Assembly (NCBI GenBank): GCA_012295275.1
Contig: CM022666.1
Coordinates: forward strand, 7,168,265 to 7,205,764
Direction: 5' to 3'
Length of the DNA stretch: 37,500 nucleotides
DNA from: Chrysomallon squamiferum
Taxonomy: Eukaryota > Mollusca > Gastropoda > Neomphalida > Peltospiridae
Under the pieces are notes generated by a model, which was not told the DNA's origin, did no database searches, and was given only the letters and a program-made list of their open reading frames with translations. This document shows, one piece after another, positions 14,100 through 30,269 of the stretch (the stretch's first letter is position 1; every line of letters begins with the position of its first letter). Both the position numbers and the translations under genes were made by a program.

Positions 14100-14675
14100 A
14101 CATAAAAGTCGGTTAATGTGTCAGATAAACACCTCTATTAATAGAAAGGGTGTGATATAAAAGTGGCGAATAACACTTCCTTTTGTCATATTGTAGTAAA
14201 TAATATTGATAAAAAGAAAAAGAAAAAAAAAAAAAAAAAGTAAAAAGAAGAAGAAATAATTAGAACGTAAAAGAAAAAGATGAAGAAGAAGAAGCAGAAA
14301 ATGAAATACAATATGTGGGGCGGATTGTCATAAATTCGTTTGCGAATTACTTTCATTTATATTCTTAAAAAAAAAAAAAAAAAAAGAAAAAGAAAAAAGA
14401 AATTCCACTTCATTTTAATAGTTTTCTTTGGCAACAGATGCACTCATTATTCAAACAACTACGACATAGGCAGTAAAAATAACAGAAGCAACAATAAGAA
14501 GCAGCAGCAAAAACATTAATACAACAACAACAACAGCGACAAAAATAATATTCCTAGATATATTAATGAAAACACACACAAAAAAAAAAAAAAAACAACA
14601 ACAGTCCAAATAAAAAAAAAAAAAAAAAATAAAAAATAAATAAAAAATAAATTAATAAATAAAAATAATACCAAA

Positions 14676-14749
<74 letters not shown>

Positions 14750-14945
14750 CTTTTGCTTTATCTAACAAAGGGTGTACTGAACTTGCAATAAAGCTACCCG
14801 ATGACTAATATAGTACTTAGCTGTTGATAACAGACACATCTGACGTCACAAGGTCAAGCCAGTACAGGCTTTTTATTAGCTAATACACAGGTGACTCTGT
14901 ACTTGACAATAATTCAATTATAATATGCGAATGAAATGATCAAAA

Positions 14946-14948
<3 letters not shown>

Positions 14949-15005
<57 letters not shown>

Positions 15006-15240
15006 AACAACAAACAAAACAAAAACATTTAAAACGCAAATAAGGTTTTAAAGTACTAATACATTTTTAATGAAGACAATTTATGCGAATTTGATCCAGT
15101 TTGTACATTTATTACAAGTTTTATTAATTTATTTATTTATTCTCTAAAATAAACGATGTTATATTATACTGAATAAATAATTAGGAATAAGTATATTGTT
15201 CATAATAGCTACAGCTATAACAACAACTGTTGTATGCATA

Positions 15241-15277
<37 letters not shown>

Positions 15278-15506
15278 AGCATAACACAAAAGTATTACAA
15301 AAATAACACTGATCCTCGCCTCGCAAAACAACAACAACAACAAAAATTAATAAAACAGAAACAACAACAAGAAAAAATAAACATACACAAACCCCAAAAC
15401 CCAAAACAAAACCCCAAAACTGACAAAGAATTTTTTTTTACAAAAAACATAACAACAAAAAAACACTCCCCAGCATAGAAATAAATTAGTTTTATTGTTG
15501 CTTGTT

Positions 15507-15552
<46 letters not shown>

Positions 15553-15856
15553 GCATTGATATATAAATTTAATAATTAATACTATATTAGTATTATAACC
15601 TCTACTGTTGAGTGCATTCAAAACTTCCTTTAAACTTAAGAATTTCTTCGTTCTCTGACGTCGTTATGAAAATATTTCCTCTGTTTCACTTTATAATTCG
15701 GAATTGACGAATTAATTCTAAGTGATACAAACTCGGACAGTCTTACAGTGACACAGTTTTATTTGATGATATTCAGATTTTTGTTTAGAATATGATATAC
15801 AACAATCATGTAGAAAAGGAAATTAAAATTGAGAGAGAGATAGATAGATATATAGA

Positions 15857-15929
<73 letters not shown>

Positions 15930-16024
15930 GATTAAGTATTTATATTGTTAAATTATGTTTATATTTAATTGCAATATCAGCAGCAACGGCATCAACAATA
16001 ATAATGGTAATGAAGATAACAAAG

Positions 16025-16083
<59 letters not shown>

Positions 16084-16128
16084 CAACAAATAAAACCGTC
16101 AGATGAATGTAATAAATACAAAATGTAG

Positions 16129-16182
<54 letters not shown>
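14949..16182. repeat. Cluster of three GA arrays and two AAT arrays
   Basis: GA tracts occupy 14949-15001, 15861-15924 and 16133-16182. AAT tracts occupy about 15509-15550 and 16026-16080, and a GT tract 15244-15276. All are nearly pure simple repeats. Confidence 0.92.
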
Positions 16183-16186
<4 letters not shown>

Positions 16187-16900
16187 ACCAACCCCCAAAA
16201 CCATCCCCCCTCAAAAAAAATCCGTATCAAAACAACAAAAACAAAACAACAACAAACACACAAATAACGACAAACAGACAAGAGCAACAAAATTAACAAA
16301 ACCTTTCAACTTCTGGAATAATACCAAATCTATTCAGACAAAAATCCCCCCTTCCCCATTATATTATTATACATACACTTTAGCGAGAAATAAATAAAAC
16401 AGTAATTTTTAATCATTTGTAACACGTAAGAACGTTTCGGTTTATTTATTTTATTTTCTGTTTATCGCACCTATTAAATTACTATTCTTTTGTTGTGGTT
16501 GAGTCGAGGTTTTTATTTTTTATTTTTTTTTATTTCTTTATTATTATTATTTTTTTTATTCTTCTGTTCAAGGTGTCAGTTGCTTGGTTGAAAACCCACA
16601 GAAATCTCTAAGCCTTTATTTACTCAAGTGAAACGAAAGAGCCAAGGTTTTCCCCGGGATCAAGACATCCGTACACTGCGTACAATAGGAAAATTGTAAA
16701 TAAAATACGAAGTACAAACAGACTAGTCAGACGTTAAACGCTATTTTCAAACAATGTTTCGTCATCAGTGAATATTTATTTATTCAGTACGTCATCAACG
16801 ATACCTCAGAAATCGTTCAAAAGTGTGTAACAATTTACGCGCTAGGCCTGCTGTTTACATTCTCGTTGTGAATGGGTTGGATTTACTATCCGTTCGCGTT

Positions 16901-17049
16901 CGTCTGCTAGCTAAAGCAGACGACACATACATACATTTTCACACACGTACTCACATTTACATTTACATATCGTCTGCTAGATAATTGATTTCGCGGCAAG
17001 ACCTGTACGCATGCACTGCATGTAGTAGGTGTACATGTAAAAGCAGACG
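16901..17049. promoter_or_regulatory. AGCAGACG/CGTCTGCT box cluster upstream of the P450
   Basis: CGTCTGCT at 16901 and AGCAGACG at 16915-16922 form an 8-bp inverted repeat around a short spacer. CGTCTGCTAG recurs at 16971-16980, and AAAAGCAGACG ends near 17049. All four boxes lie within 300 bp of the P450 start codon. They contain CAGAC/GTCTG, the core bound by SMAD MH1 domains. Function is inference only. Confidence 0.4.
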
Positions 17050-17096
17050 ATTAAAAAAAATGCTAATGTTCTTTTTCCACTGAATCGGGTGAAAGG

Positions 17097-17098
<2 letters not shown>

Positions 17099-17137
<39 letters not shown>

Positions 17138-17170
17138 AAAGGAAAGAAAAAAAAAAAAAAAAAAAAAAAA
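17099..17170. repeat. A-rich tract immediately upstream of the P450 start
   Basis: Two poly(A)-like runs broken by single G residues end about 30 bp before the ATG at 17200. They lie in the 5' UTR or core promoter. Confidence 0.85.
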
Positions 17171-17199
17171 GAAAGGAAGAGGAATAAGAAACTGAAATA

Positions 17200-22263
<5,064 letters not shown>

Positions 22264-22342
22264 ATCACGTGTAGGACATTTTCTTTTTACAGAGTAATAC
22301 TTTTATTTATTTAATAAGTACCTTCCATGGTGCGGACGTAAT

Positions 22343-22406
<64 letters not shown>

Positions 22407-22457
22407 TTAATTCTTACTGTTTGTTATAATTGTTACTGAATACACACCTTTGCTATT

Positions 22458-22463
22458 AATAAA
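22458..22463 (+). promoter_or_regulatory. Candidate polyadenylation signal of the P450
   Basis: AATAAA lies 195 bp after the stop codon and beyond a (CA)n array at 22347-22403. A second AATAAA at about 22922 is an alternative. Confidence 0.5.
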
Positions 22464-22981
22464 ATATTATCCACGTAGTTTCAAGGAGAATGTAATTTTT
22501 CCTTGTTTATTATTTGTTTACTTGTTACAGGAAAAAAAAAAAAAACAAAAATAAATAAGTAAGTAGGTAGGTAAATAAACAACTAAGTAACTAACTAACT
22601 AACTAAAATAAAATCTTTGTTAAATTGGTAAAAACATCACAGTAGTTTGCTGACGTTCATTATCATTATACAAATTACTGACAATATTTCTTTCTTTCTT
22701 TCTTTGTTTTACTGATATTTGAGAAATGATATCATCCACGAAATTAAGGTGTTGAAAACTGTTTGGAAGTATTAATTTGAAGAATCTCGTTTTTCAAGAG
22801 CTCACTGGCTAAATCCTAAATTAATGTCCAAAGTAATGTTGCTAGTGCAAAACCTTTGTTACCTCTTTGTTTGTTATTAGGTTTTGTTTTGATTTAATTT
22901 TGTATCTTTGTAAAGGGTGTTAAATAAACTATTAAATGTACACAATGAAATATTTTAAAATTTTAAAAATATTTTTAACGA

Positions 22982-22999
22982 AGAGAGAGTGAGAGAGAG

Positions 23000-23086
<87 letters not shown>

Positions 23087-23125
23087 AAGGCAAATAAATA
23101 AATAAATAAATAAATAGATAGATAA
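22982..23125. repeat. GATA/GA array with AAAT tail
   Basis: GATA repeats sit inside a long GA tract that ends near 23088, followed by AAAT repeats. Confidence 0.93.
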
Positions 23126-23649
23126 ATAAACAAATTTTAAGCTACAATATTTAGTTGTATTATTTTGAACGTGGAATTGTATTAAAACAACCACAGCAGT
23201 AGCAACAACAACAATAACAACAACAACAACAACAACAGCAATTAAACCCAGTAACCTTAGCGGTATGAAGACAAACAGGCTACATCATTCTGCTCCATTT
23301 CAGGAGCTGTGTAGGCGTAGATAGCGGAGATAATACGGTAAACAGTAACATCCGTGATGGTTCCGTTCGATTCCCAGCTTTATTACTTGGTTCCGTTCAC
23401 TTAACTTAACGTCAAAGATGACAAAACAATGACATCTGATGACTGCCAGTTTCTACATCCGTAGAATTATTAGTTCAGCTAATTAATATTCACGAATTCA
23501 GACTCGTTGTATGTAGGTACATTGTGGGCGGGGATATCAGGGAAATTCTGATGAAACATTTTTAATGTTCGACTCTCTCTCGTTTATTCGTTTATCTTTT
23601 ATTTTTATCTCTGTTCTTTAGGTTTCTGTCCATCTATTTGAGCGCGCTT

Positions 23650-23800
23650 ATGTACGTATGTATGTATGTATGTATGTATGTATGTATGTATGTATGTATG
23701 TATGTATGTATGTATGTATGTATGTATATGTGTATGCATGTTTATATGTTTATGTATGTATGTATGCATATATGGATTGAATGTATATGTGTACATTTAT

Positions 23801-23845
<45 letters not shown>

Positions 23846-23910
23846 TGTGTGTACGTATGTATATAATGTATATATTTTTGTATCTATGTATGTGGTATAT
23901 ATGTTGTGTG

Positions 23911-23944
<34 letters not shown>

Positions 23945-23971
23945 TGTATGTATGTATGTATGTATGTATGT
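23650..23971. repeat. GTAT tetranucleotide and AT dinucleotide arrays
   Basis: Two GTAT arrays (23650-23728 and 23913-23971) flank an AT array (23808-23842). Frames reading Met-Tyr-Val-Cys are artefacts. Confidence 0.93.
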
Positions 23972-24448
23972 ATTGAATCTGTTTGCAGGTAGGTATATAT
24001 GTATATATGTATACCTTTGCGTCGATGCCTATGTCAAGGCTTCATAATATAAATTTATTTTACAGCCACACTGGAATCCATGTAAAACACATGCATTCAA
24101 TTGTTCCTATAAATTAGGTACACAGAAAATTATGCAGGTTCAAGCGCGGTGTGCATGCTAGTTCATTCCAGAATTATCAACTGCCTGACTATTCAGTCTG
24201 CGCGGGTTAGAAATAATGAACAAATGTTTCACGTCTCTCCCGTTCACAGAAAGAACAGCAAAGTGCCAAAGATCCTGCAGTGTTTTCCAGAAAATGAGTT
24301 TGTAATTATGTTAGGCAACGCTAGTCGTGTGTGGATAATTTACTTATCTGGGATAAAAGATACGCTATTTTTGGAATAACCGAAAATAATCCAAGCTTTA
24401 AAAAATATATACATTACTACTTCTTTGTTTCGTTCTCCAGAAACACAC

Positions 24449-24794
<346 letters not shown>

Positions 24795-25119
24795 TGTTTT
24801 ATTTACTTATTATTAATATTATTATTATTATTTTTTTTTTTTTAAACAATACCTAATCGTACACGTAGAAAACAGATTTCTTTTCAAGGGTAGACAAATC
24901 AAACTACTGCTGGCTGGTACAGGATCTCGCTTATCTCCCATGTTGCAAATAATCGTACATATTTTAATATATATTGTTGGGTTTTAAATATTATTCTGTC
25001 AGCTTATTTTATATGTTCAGAACATACTGTGAAAGCTCAGTATATGCGACACAGATATGGATACACATATGTATAAACAAAACAAAACTGAGTTATAAAA
25101 ATATATATATGATTCAATC

Positions 25120-25125
25120 TTTATT
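25120..25125 (-). promoter_or_regulatory. Candidate polyadenylation signal of SSAT-c
   Basis: AATAAA on the minus strand, about 240 bp after the SSAT-c stop codon and beyond the GTA/AAT array that would lie in its 3' UTR. Confidence 0.35.
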
Positions 25126-25166
25126 TCTTAAACAAGATTCGGAATGAATATTTTTCTCGTGTAGAC

Positions 25167-25167
<1 letters not shown>

Positions 25168-25221
<54 letters not shown>

Positions 25222-25260
25222 GAATTGTAGTAGTAGTAGTAGTAGTAGTAGTAGTAATAA

Positions 25261-25313
<53 letters not shown>

Positions 25314-25325
25314 ATAATAATAATT
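25168..25325. repeat. AAT then GTA trinucleotide array
   Basis: AAT repeats at about 25168-25220 are followed by GTA repeats to about 25325. They end 40 bp from the SSAT-c stop codon. Confidence 0.93.
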
Positions 25326-25365
25326 TTGTTATGTTCGATATTAAAAATAAAAGGACATTGAAAAA

Positions 25366-26272
25366 TCATGATTCTCCGATGAATTTCTTCATTTCTGGAT
25401 ATTCCATTCTGAACGTGTGCCAGCCCTCTTTGGCCGTCAGATCGACTCCTCCTATCGCCTCGTAGAAACCGATAGCGGGTTTGTTCCAGTCTAAACAAGT
25501 CCAGATCATGTTTCGGCACCCCTTACTGTAACCCGTCTGTAGATGAAAATAATATTTTATTTCTAAATATTTACGAAAACAATAAATATATAATGGTAGT
25601 AGTTGTAATAGTAGTAGTAGTAGTAGTATGTCGTAAAAGTAGTAGTAATAGTAGCGGTAATAGTGGTAGTAGAAATAGTTGCAATAGTAGCAGTAACAGT
25701 AGCAGTAATAGTAGTGGTAATAGTAGCAGTAGTAGTAACAGTAGTGGTAGTGGTGGTAATAGTCGCAGTAGTAGTAGTAATAGTGGCTGTAGTAATGATA
25801 ATATTAGTATATATATATTATTAGTAGAACAGAATATTATTAGCAGTGGTGGTAATAGTAGTAGACATAGTCGTAGTAGTAGTAGTAATACTAATGATGA
25901 TAACTGTACTAGTAGTAATAGTTGTGGAGGTAACAGTCGTAGTTGTTGTGGTGATAGTAGTGGTAGTAGTAGCAAAAGCAGCAGCAGTGGTAGCAGTAAC
26001 AGTAGTACTAGTAGTAACAATAATTCCTGGTTTTTAAATGATTATTGTGCGTGTATCGGGCAAACAAATGATCTACATAATTTTATATATCGTGGGATTT
26101 TTAATACATTTTTTTTCAATCTTTGCTAAGTATAAAATATACTAACAGTTGTTTTTAAATTTAAAATAAAAAAATCTTGTATATTTCATTTACAATCAAA
26201 CCTTTACTAACAATAAAGTACAACGACATCCAATAAGTGTATCAAAATGGAACAGATGACGTGCTAGGTAAC

Positions 26273-26309
<37 letters not shown>

Positions 26310-26359
26310 TTTTGGTTAAGGTTGATGGCGCTCAACCTTTGTTGACAATAAAATACAGC

Positions 26360-26397
<38 letters not shown>

Positions 26398-26427
26398 ACC
26401 TTGAAAAGATAAATAAAAGTTGTCACG

Positions 26428-26462
<35 letters not shown>

Positions 26463-27304
26463 ATAAGCGCACACTGAGTTAGTCTGACTCACCTTGGCCA
26501 CTTGCTTCCACAGCTCAGTGCCAATGCCTCGAGAGCGGCAGTCTTCCTGGACGTACAGGTCCTCTATGTACATGACGCGCCCGTACCACGTCCTGTACGT
26601 GTAGAAAAACAGGGCGTAGCCGATCAGCTTGGGGCTCCCCTTGCTGCTCCTTTCTGTTAAAGAGACAGAGGAAAACCGAGACGTGTGTGTGTGTGTGTGT
26701 GTGTGTCTGTGTATATATATGAGTGTGTGTGTATATGTATATATGAGTGTGTGTGTATCTATGTATATATGAGTGTGTATATGTATATATGAGTGTGTAT
26801 GTGTATATATCTATGTATATATGAGTGTGTGTGTATATATATATGTATGAGTGTGTGTGTGTATCTATGTATATATGAGTGTGTATGTGTGTATATGTAT
26901 ATGTGTGTATGTGTATATATATCTATGTATATATGAATGTGTATGTGTATATCTATGTATATATGAGTGTGTGTATGTATATATGAGTGTGTGTGTGTGT
27001 ATACATCTATGTATATGTGAGCGTGTGTATATATTTATATATATATGAGCGTGTGTGTATATCTATGTATGTGTGTGTGTGTATACATCTAATGTATATG
27101 TGAGCGTGTGTATATATTTATATATATATGAGTGTGTGTGTATATCTATACATATATGAGCGTGTGTGTATATCTATGTATGTATGAGTGTGTGTGTATA
27201 TCTATGCATATGAGTGTATGTGTTGTATATATATATATATATGTATACATGAGTGTGTGTGTATATCTATGCATATGAGTGTGTATGTGTATCTATGTAT
27301 ATAT

Positions 27305-27353
<49 letters not shown>

Positions 27354-28138
27354 TATATTGTATTTAAGCATAGAAAAAAAACGAGGAGATGATGAATTTT
27401 GTATCAAGCGGGAATATAGGGTACTATGTAAAGAAGTAAGTAACCGATTAAGTAAGTATGTAAGTATGTCAGTAAGTAAGTAAGTAAGTAAAAAGCTTAC
27501 CAGATGGAACTGGTTCCGCCACTAGGCAATGATAAAACTTGTCATCACCAAATCCGTCTTTCCTTAAAACTAGAAAGAAAAACTTACATACAGTAATTAG
27601 CTATCTAGTTAATTAGGTAATTAAATATGTAGATGAATAAATATACAAGTACGAAAACAAGCAATATATAAATGTAAGCACATGAATCTGAAACCTACTG
27701 CACAGATAGATGAAAACAAGATGAGAGTGAAAGAATAAAAAGAAAGAAAGAAACACAGAGAAAAAGATAGAGTTTATTTTATTATGCAGTTAATTTCTGA
27801 TTTTTGACGATTATTTAAATTATTGTTTTACTCACCTTCAGCGTCAATCTTGACTCCATCAGGCATTTTTTCATAATCAGCAAGCTCCTGAAAGTGCAAA
27901 CAGAACAGTTTTAAAATTCACATTTTATCTCTCATACTAGTAAGAGTCAAAACTGCCAGCGTTTACACGAAAAAATACGGTACTTCTTGTTTTCGTTACC
28001 ACGAGGTAAATCTGTTATCAAACCGATATTTACCGAAAACCGCACCTGATAGGGATAAATCTTTGAAATTACCTGAATTAACCTTATAATTTCATCACAG
28101 TCTTCTGATGTGGCTGGTCTCACAAGAAAATTTGCCAT
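25366..28138 (-). CDS. SAT1: SSAT-c: diamine (spermidine/spermine) N1-acetyltransferase
   Basis: Minus-strand exons 28138-28073, 27887-27836, 27569-27501, 26653-26493 and 25536-25366 join with phases 0,1,1,0 into 172 residues. Of the three paralogues it is closest by eye to vertebrate SSAT. It starts MANFLVRPATSEDCDEII, keeps Tyr27-Glu28 in ELADYEKM, has LRKDGFGDDKFYHCLVAEP, a Trp at the human Trp84 position, MYIEDLYVQ with Glu92/Asp93, the acetyl-CoA loop RSRGIGTELW, and WNKPAIGFYEAIGG with Tyr140. All known catalytic positions are present, so polyamine N1-acetylation in the cytosol is the best prediction. Exon 4 is strikingly GC-rich (about 83% GC3) compared with exons 1-3 (about 30%). Introns 3 and 4 are filled with GT/TA minisatellite and GTA repeats. 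The AAGGGAAATAACTC motif lies upstream of the start. Confidence 0.92.
25592..26025. repeat. GTA-type degenerate trinucleotide repeat in SSAT-c intron 4
   Basis: About 430 bp of AGT/GTA triplets with GGT, GCA and AAC variants. It gives poly-Ser/Asn and poly-Leu frames on the two strands that are not genes. Poly(A) runs follow at 26281-26306 and 26366-26394. Confidence 0.9.
26683..27352. repeat. GT/TA minisatellite in SSAT-c intron 3
   Basis: About 670 bp of alternating purine-pyrimidine DNA. Units are roughly 20-40 bp, built around TATCTATGTATATATGAG and a GTGTGTGT run. It ends in a (GT)n tract near 27309-27352. Confidence 0.9.
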
Positions 28139-28184
28139 GTTTTCGTTTTAGCAAAACGAGCGGAAAATCTCGACAGGTTCGTAG

Positions 28185-28198
28185 GAGTTATTTCCCTT
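28185..28198 (-). promoter_or_regulatory. AAGGGAAATAACTC motif upstream of SSAT-c
   Basis: The same 14-mer as upstream of SSAT-b, here 47-60 bp before the start codon, in the same orientation relative to the gene. Confidence 0.45.
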
Positions 28199-28570
28199 CC
28201 TCAATACCGTTGTGCTTCTACGAAACGAGTTCAATACAAAATCTGTTACCCATTTTAACTACGTCTACTTTTACTGCATCTACTTTTACTACATCTACTT
28301 CTACAACATCTACTTATACTACCTCTACATACCGTTACTACAACAACTGCTAATATTACTATTACTGTTACAAAAAGAACAACTACTACTATTATTACTC
28401 TATTACCACAACAACAACAACTACTACTACTATTAATAATATAATTTATATTTTAATATATCACAAGCTATGTGCATGACCACTGCATGTGTTAATATAC
28501 GCATGTATGTTAATTTGATGTACAGCAACACTTTTACACACATACTCAGATGCACAGTCACCATCATAGA

Positions 28571-28795
28571 CAGTCAGTCAGACAGTTAACACTGCACAAA
28601 CAAAACAGACAGTTAACATTGCACAAATAACAAAGTTAACACTACACACACAACACAAACAGTATGTACTACTGAAACAACACAGACAGTTAACATTGCA
28701 CACACAACACAGACAGTTAGCATTGCACACACAACACATTCAGTTAGCATTGTACATACAACACAGTCAGTTAGCATTGCACACATAGACCATGC
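28571..28795. repeat. Minisatellite with about 25-32 bp units
   Basis: About eight imperfect copies of a unit resembling CAGACAGTTAACATTGCACA followed by an ACACAACA segment. Copies vary between AACATT, AGCATT and AACACT. Confidence 0.75.
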
Positions 28796-29215
28796 ACTCA
28801 CAGAAAACAAGAACATACGCGCACCTGTTCATCGATGGACACACAGACACACAGAGGTAGGCAGGCACCCACCACAGACACACAGACATTTCTGACGTAC
28901 GCACAGACAGATATACTATATGAACATTAATAAACCTTTCTCTTGCGTGTGGATCAGAGTTTTGATGAGACAGATTTGAACGTAACACCTGCGACTTGCT
29001 GACATGTGTTGTATGTACTGTTTACATGTATGTTCAGTTACATGTGTGTGTGTGTGTGTGTGTGTCTGTGTGTGTGTATCTATCTCTCTATCTATCTCTC
29101 TATATATTAATGATATATTTGTGTTTTTGGAATGTGACTATGAGAATAAATTAAAGTATGTACGTCTATGTGTATTATGGAACAGGTGTGGGTATATGTC
29201 TGTAAATGAGTGTGA

Positions 29216-29580
29216 TTGTATGTATGTATGTATGTATGTATGTATGTGTGTGTGTGTGTATGTATGTATGCATGCATGCATGCATGTATGTATGTATGTA
29301 TGTATGTATGTATGTATGTATATATATGTATGTATGTATATATGTTTGTATGTATGTATGTTTGTATGTATGTATGTATGTATGTATATTTGTATGTATA
29401 TATGTATGTATGTATATATGTATGTATGTATGTATGTATATATGTATGTAGGTATGTATGTATATATGTATGTATGTATGTATATTTGTATGTATATATG
29501 TATGTATGTATGTATAAATGTATGTATGTATGTATGTATATTTGTATGTATGTATATACGTGTTCATGCATGTATGTATG
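29216..29580. repeat. GTAT tetranucleotide array with higher-order structure
   Basis: About 365 bp of TATG repeats, interrupted by GCATGCATGC and by periodic TATATATG and TATTTGTATG variants that recur as longer units. The Met-Tyr-Val-Cys and Tyr-Ile-His-Thr frames are artefacts. Confidence 0.93.
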
Positions 29581-29915
29581 CTTACATCTCTGTACGAATG
29601 TAAATGTTGTATGTATGTGTGTGTGCTTGTGAATGTGTATTTAAAAACAATTTTCGTCGCGCTTAAATAAATAAATTATCAAAAAATTGTATTGAATCAA
29701 AACCAGGGACAATGAGGAAAGAAAGAACGATTGAAAAAGTGATAAATAAAAATAAATATAGAAGTAAAAAAAATAAAAAATGAAATCATCAATCAGCATT
29801 TTTTTTTTTTTAAATATATTCTTACTCCACAAGAGAGAGAGCTGTAACGAGGTATGGAAAGATAACACTATTTAATTACCTACTTTGCCTTTGAGGAAAC
29901 GAAATCGGTTTGAAG

Positions 29916-30065
29916 ATGTCTTCGATTACTTTTCATTTTCAGCCGTCTTCTTCGAAAATGTCTTTATCAACGACGGCAATGCGAGACAAAAAACACGATG
30001 AACGACATTACAGACCCTTCTACGGGAACCAGAATATCCAGGCATCGGCAGTAACACAGGCTTTG
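29916..30065 (+). CDS. Possible first coding exon of an unidentified gene
   Basis: An ATG at 29916 opens a 50-codon frame beginning MSSITFHFQPSSSK and continuing through RHYRPFYGNQNIQASAVTQAL. It meets a GTAAAT donor-like site at 30066 in phase 0, with an in-frame stop two codons later. The stretch is unlike the surrounding low-complexity DNA in base composition and residue variety. I do not recognise a family and found no convincing next exon before the telomeric array. It could be a real 5' exon, a gene fragment or a chance ORF. A TTTCAG at about 29937-29942 could instead be an acceptor, with the Met at 29958 as start. Confidence 0.3.
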
Positions 30066-30230
30066 GTAAATTAAAAACGGGTGAAAAAAAACCGCACATA
30101 CTTATATTCGTATTAAGCATTACCAGTTCAGATTACTCTACGTAATAAAAATGAAATTAGGAATTTCGTACGAGCCGACGTCATAATATGACAACCGCCG
30201 GCTTACTGTTGGTTTTTGGTTACCATGCTG

Positions 30231-30269
<39 letters not shown>

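Larger units (their letters stand above)
14063..17199. other. Intergenic region between SSAT-b and the P450 (divergent)
   Basis: This is the shared 5' flank of SSAT-b and the P450. It contains AAAT/AAT arrays (about 14566-14750, 15509-15550, 16026-16080), GA arrays (14949-15001, 15861-15924, 16133-16182), a GT array (15244-15276) and A-rich runs. A TGACGTCA lies at 14841-14848. The only unique-looking stretch is about 16560-17060, the presumed promoter side of the P450. No coding exon is recognisable. Confidence 0.7.
28139..29915. other. 5' flank of SSAT-c and repeat-rich intergenic DNA
   Basis: Upstream of SSAT-c lie ACT-like triplets (about 28260-28435), a 30-bp-class minisatellite (28571-28795), a GT tract (about 29043-29080) and a long GTAT array (29216-29580). 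No coding exon is recognisable before the candidate at 29916. Confidence 0.75.

Noticed and set aside
23330-23400. Possible tRNA gene from GTTCGATTCCC
   Set aside because: A B-box-like word is present but I could not fold a cloverleaf around it. At most it is a SINE or tRNA remnant.
24149-24379. 76-codon ORF upstream of the CT array
   Set aside because: No conserved motif, no splice context and no family resemblance.
28571-28795. CRISPR-like regularly spaced repeat
   Set aside because: The units are contiguous and imperfect with no unique spacers, in a eukaryotic locus. It is a minisatellite.
29004-29632. Long Met-Tyr-Val-Cys and Tyr-Ile-His-Thr ORFs on both strands
   Set aside because: They arise from the GTAT microsatellite, whose tetranucleotide units give open frames by composition.
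29926-30120. Minus-strand 64-codon ORF
   Set aside because: No family features. The opposite strand has the better start, residue variety and splice context.
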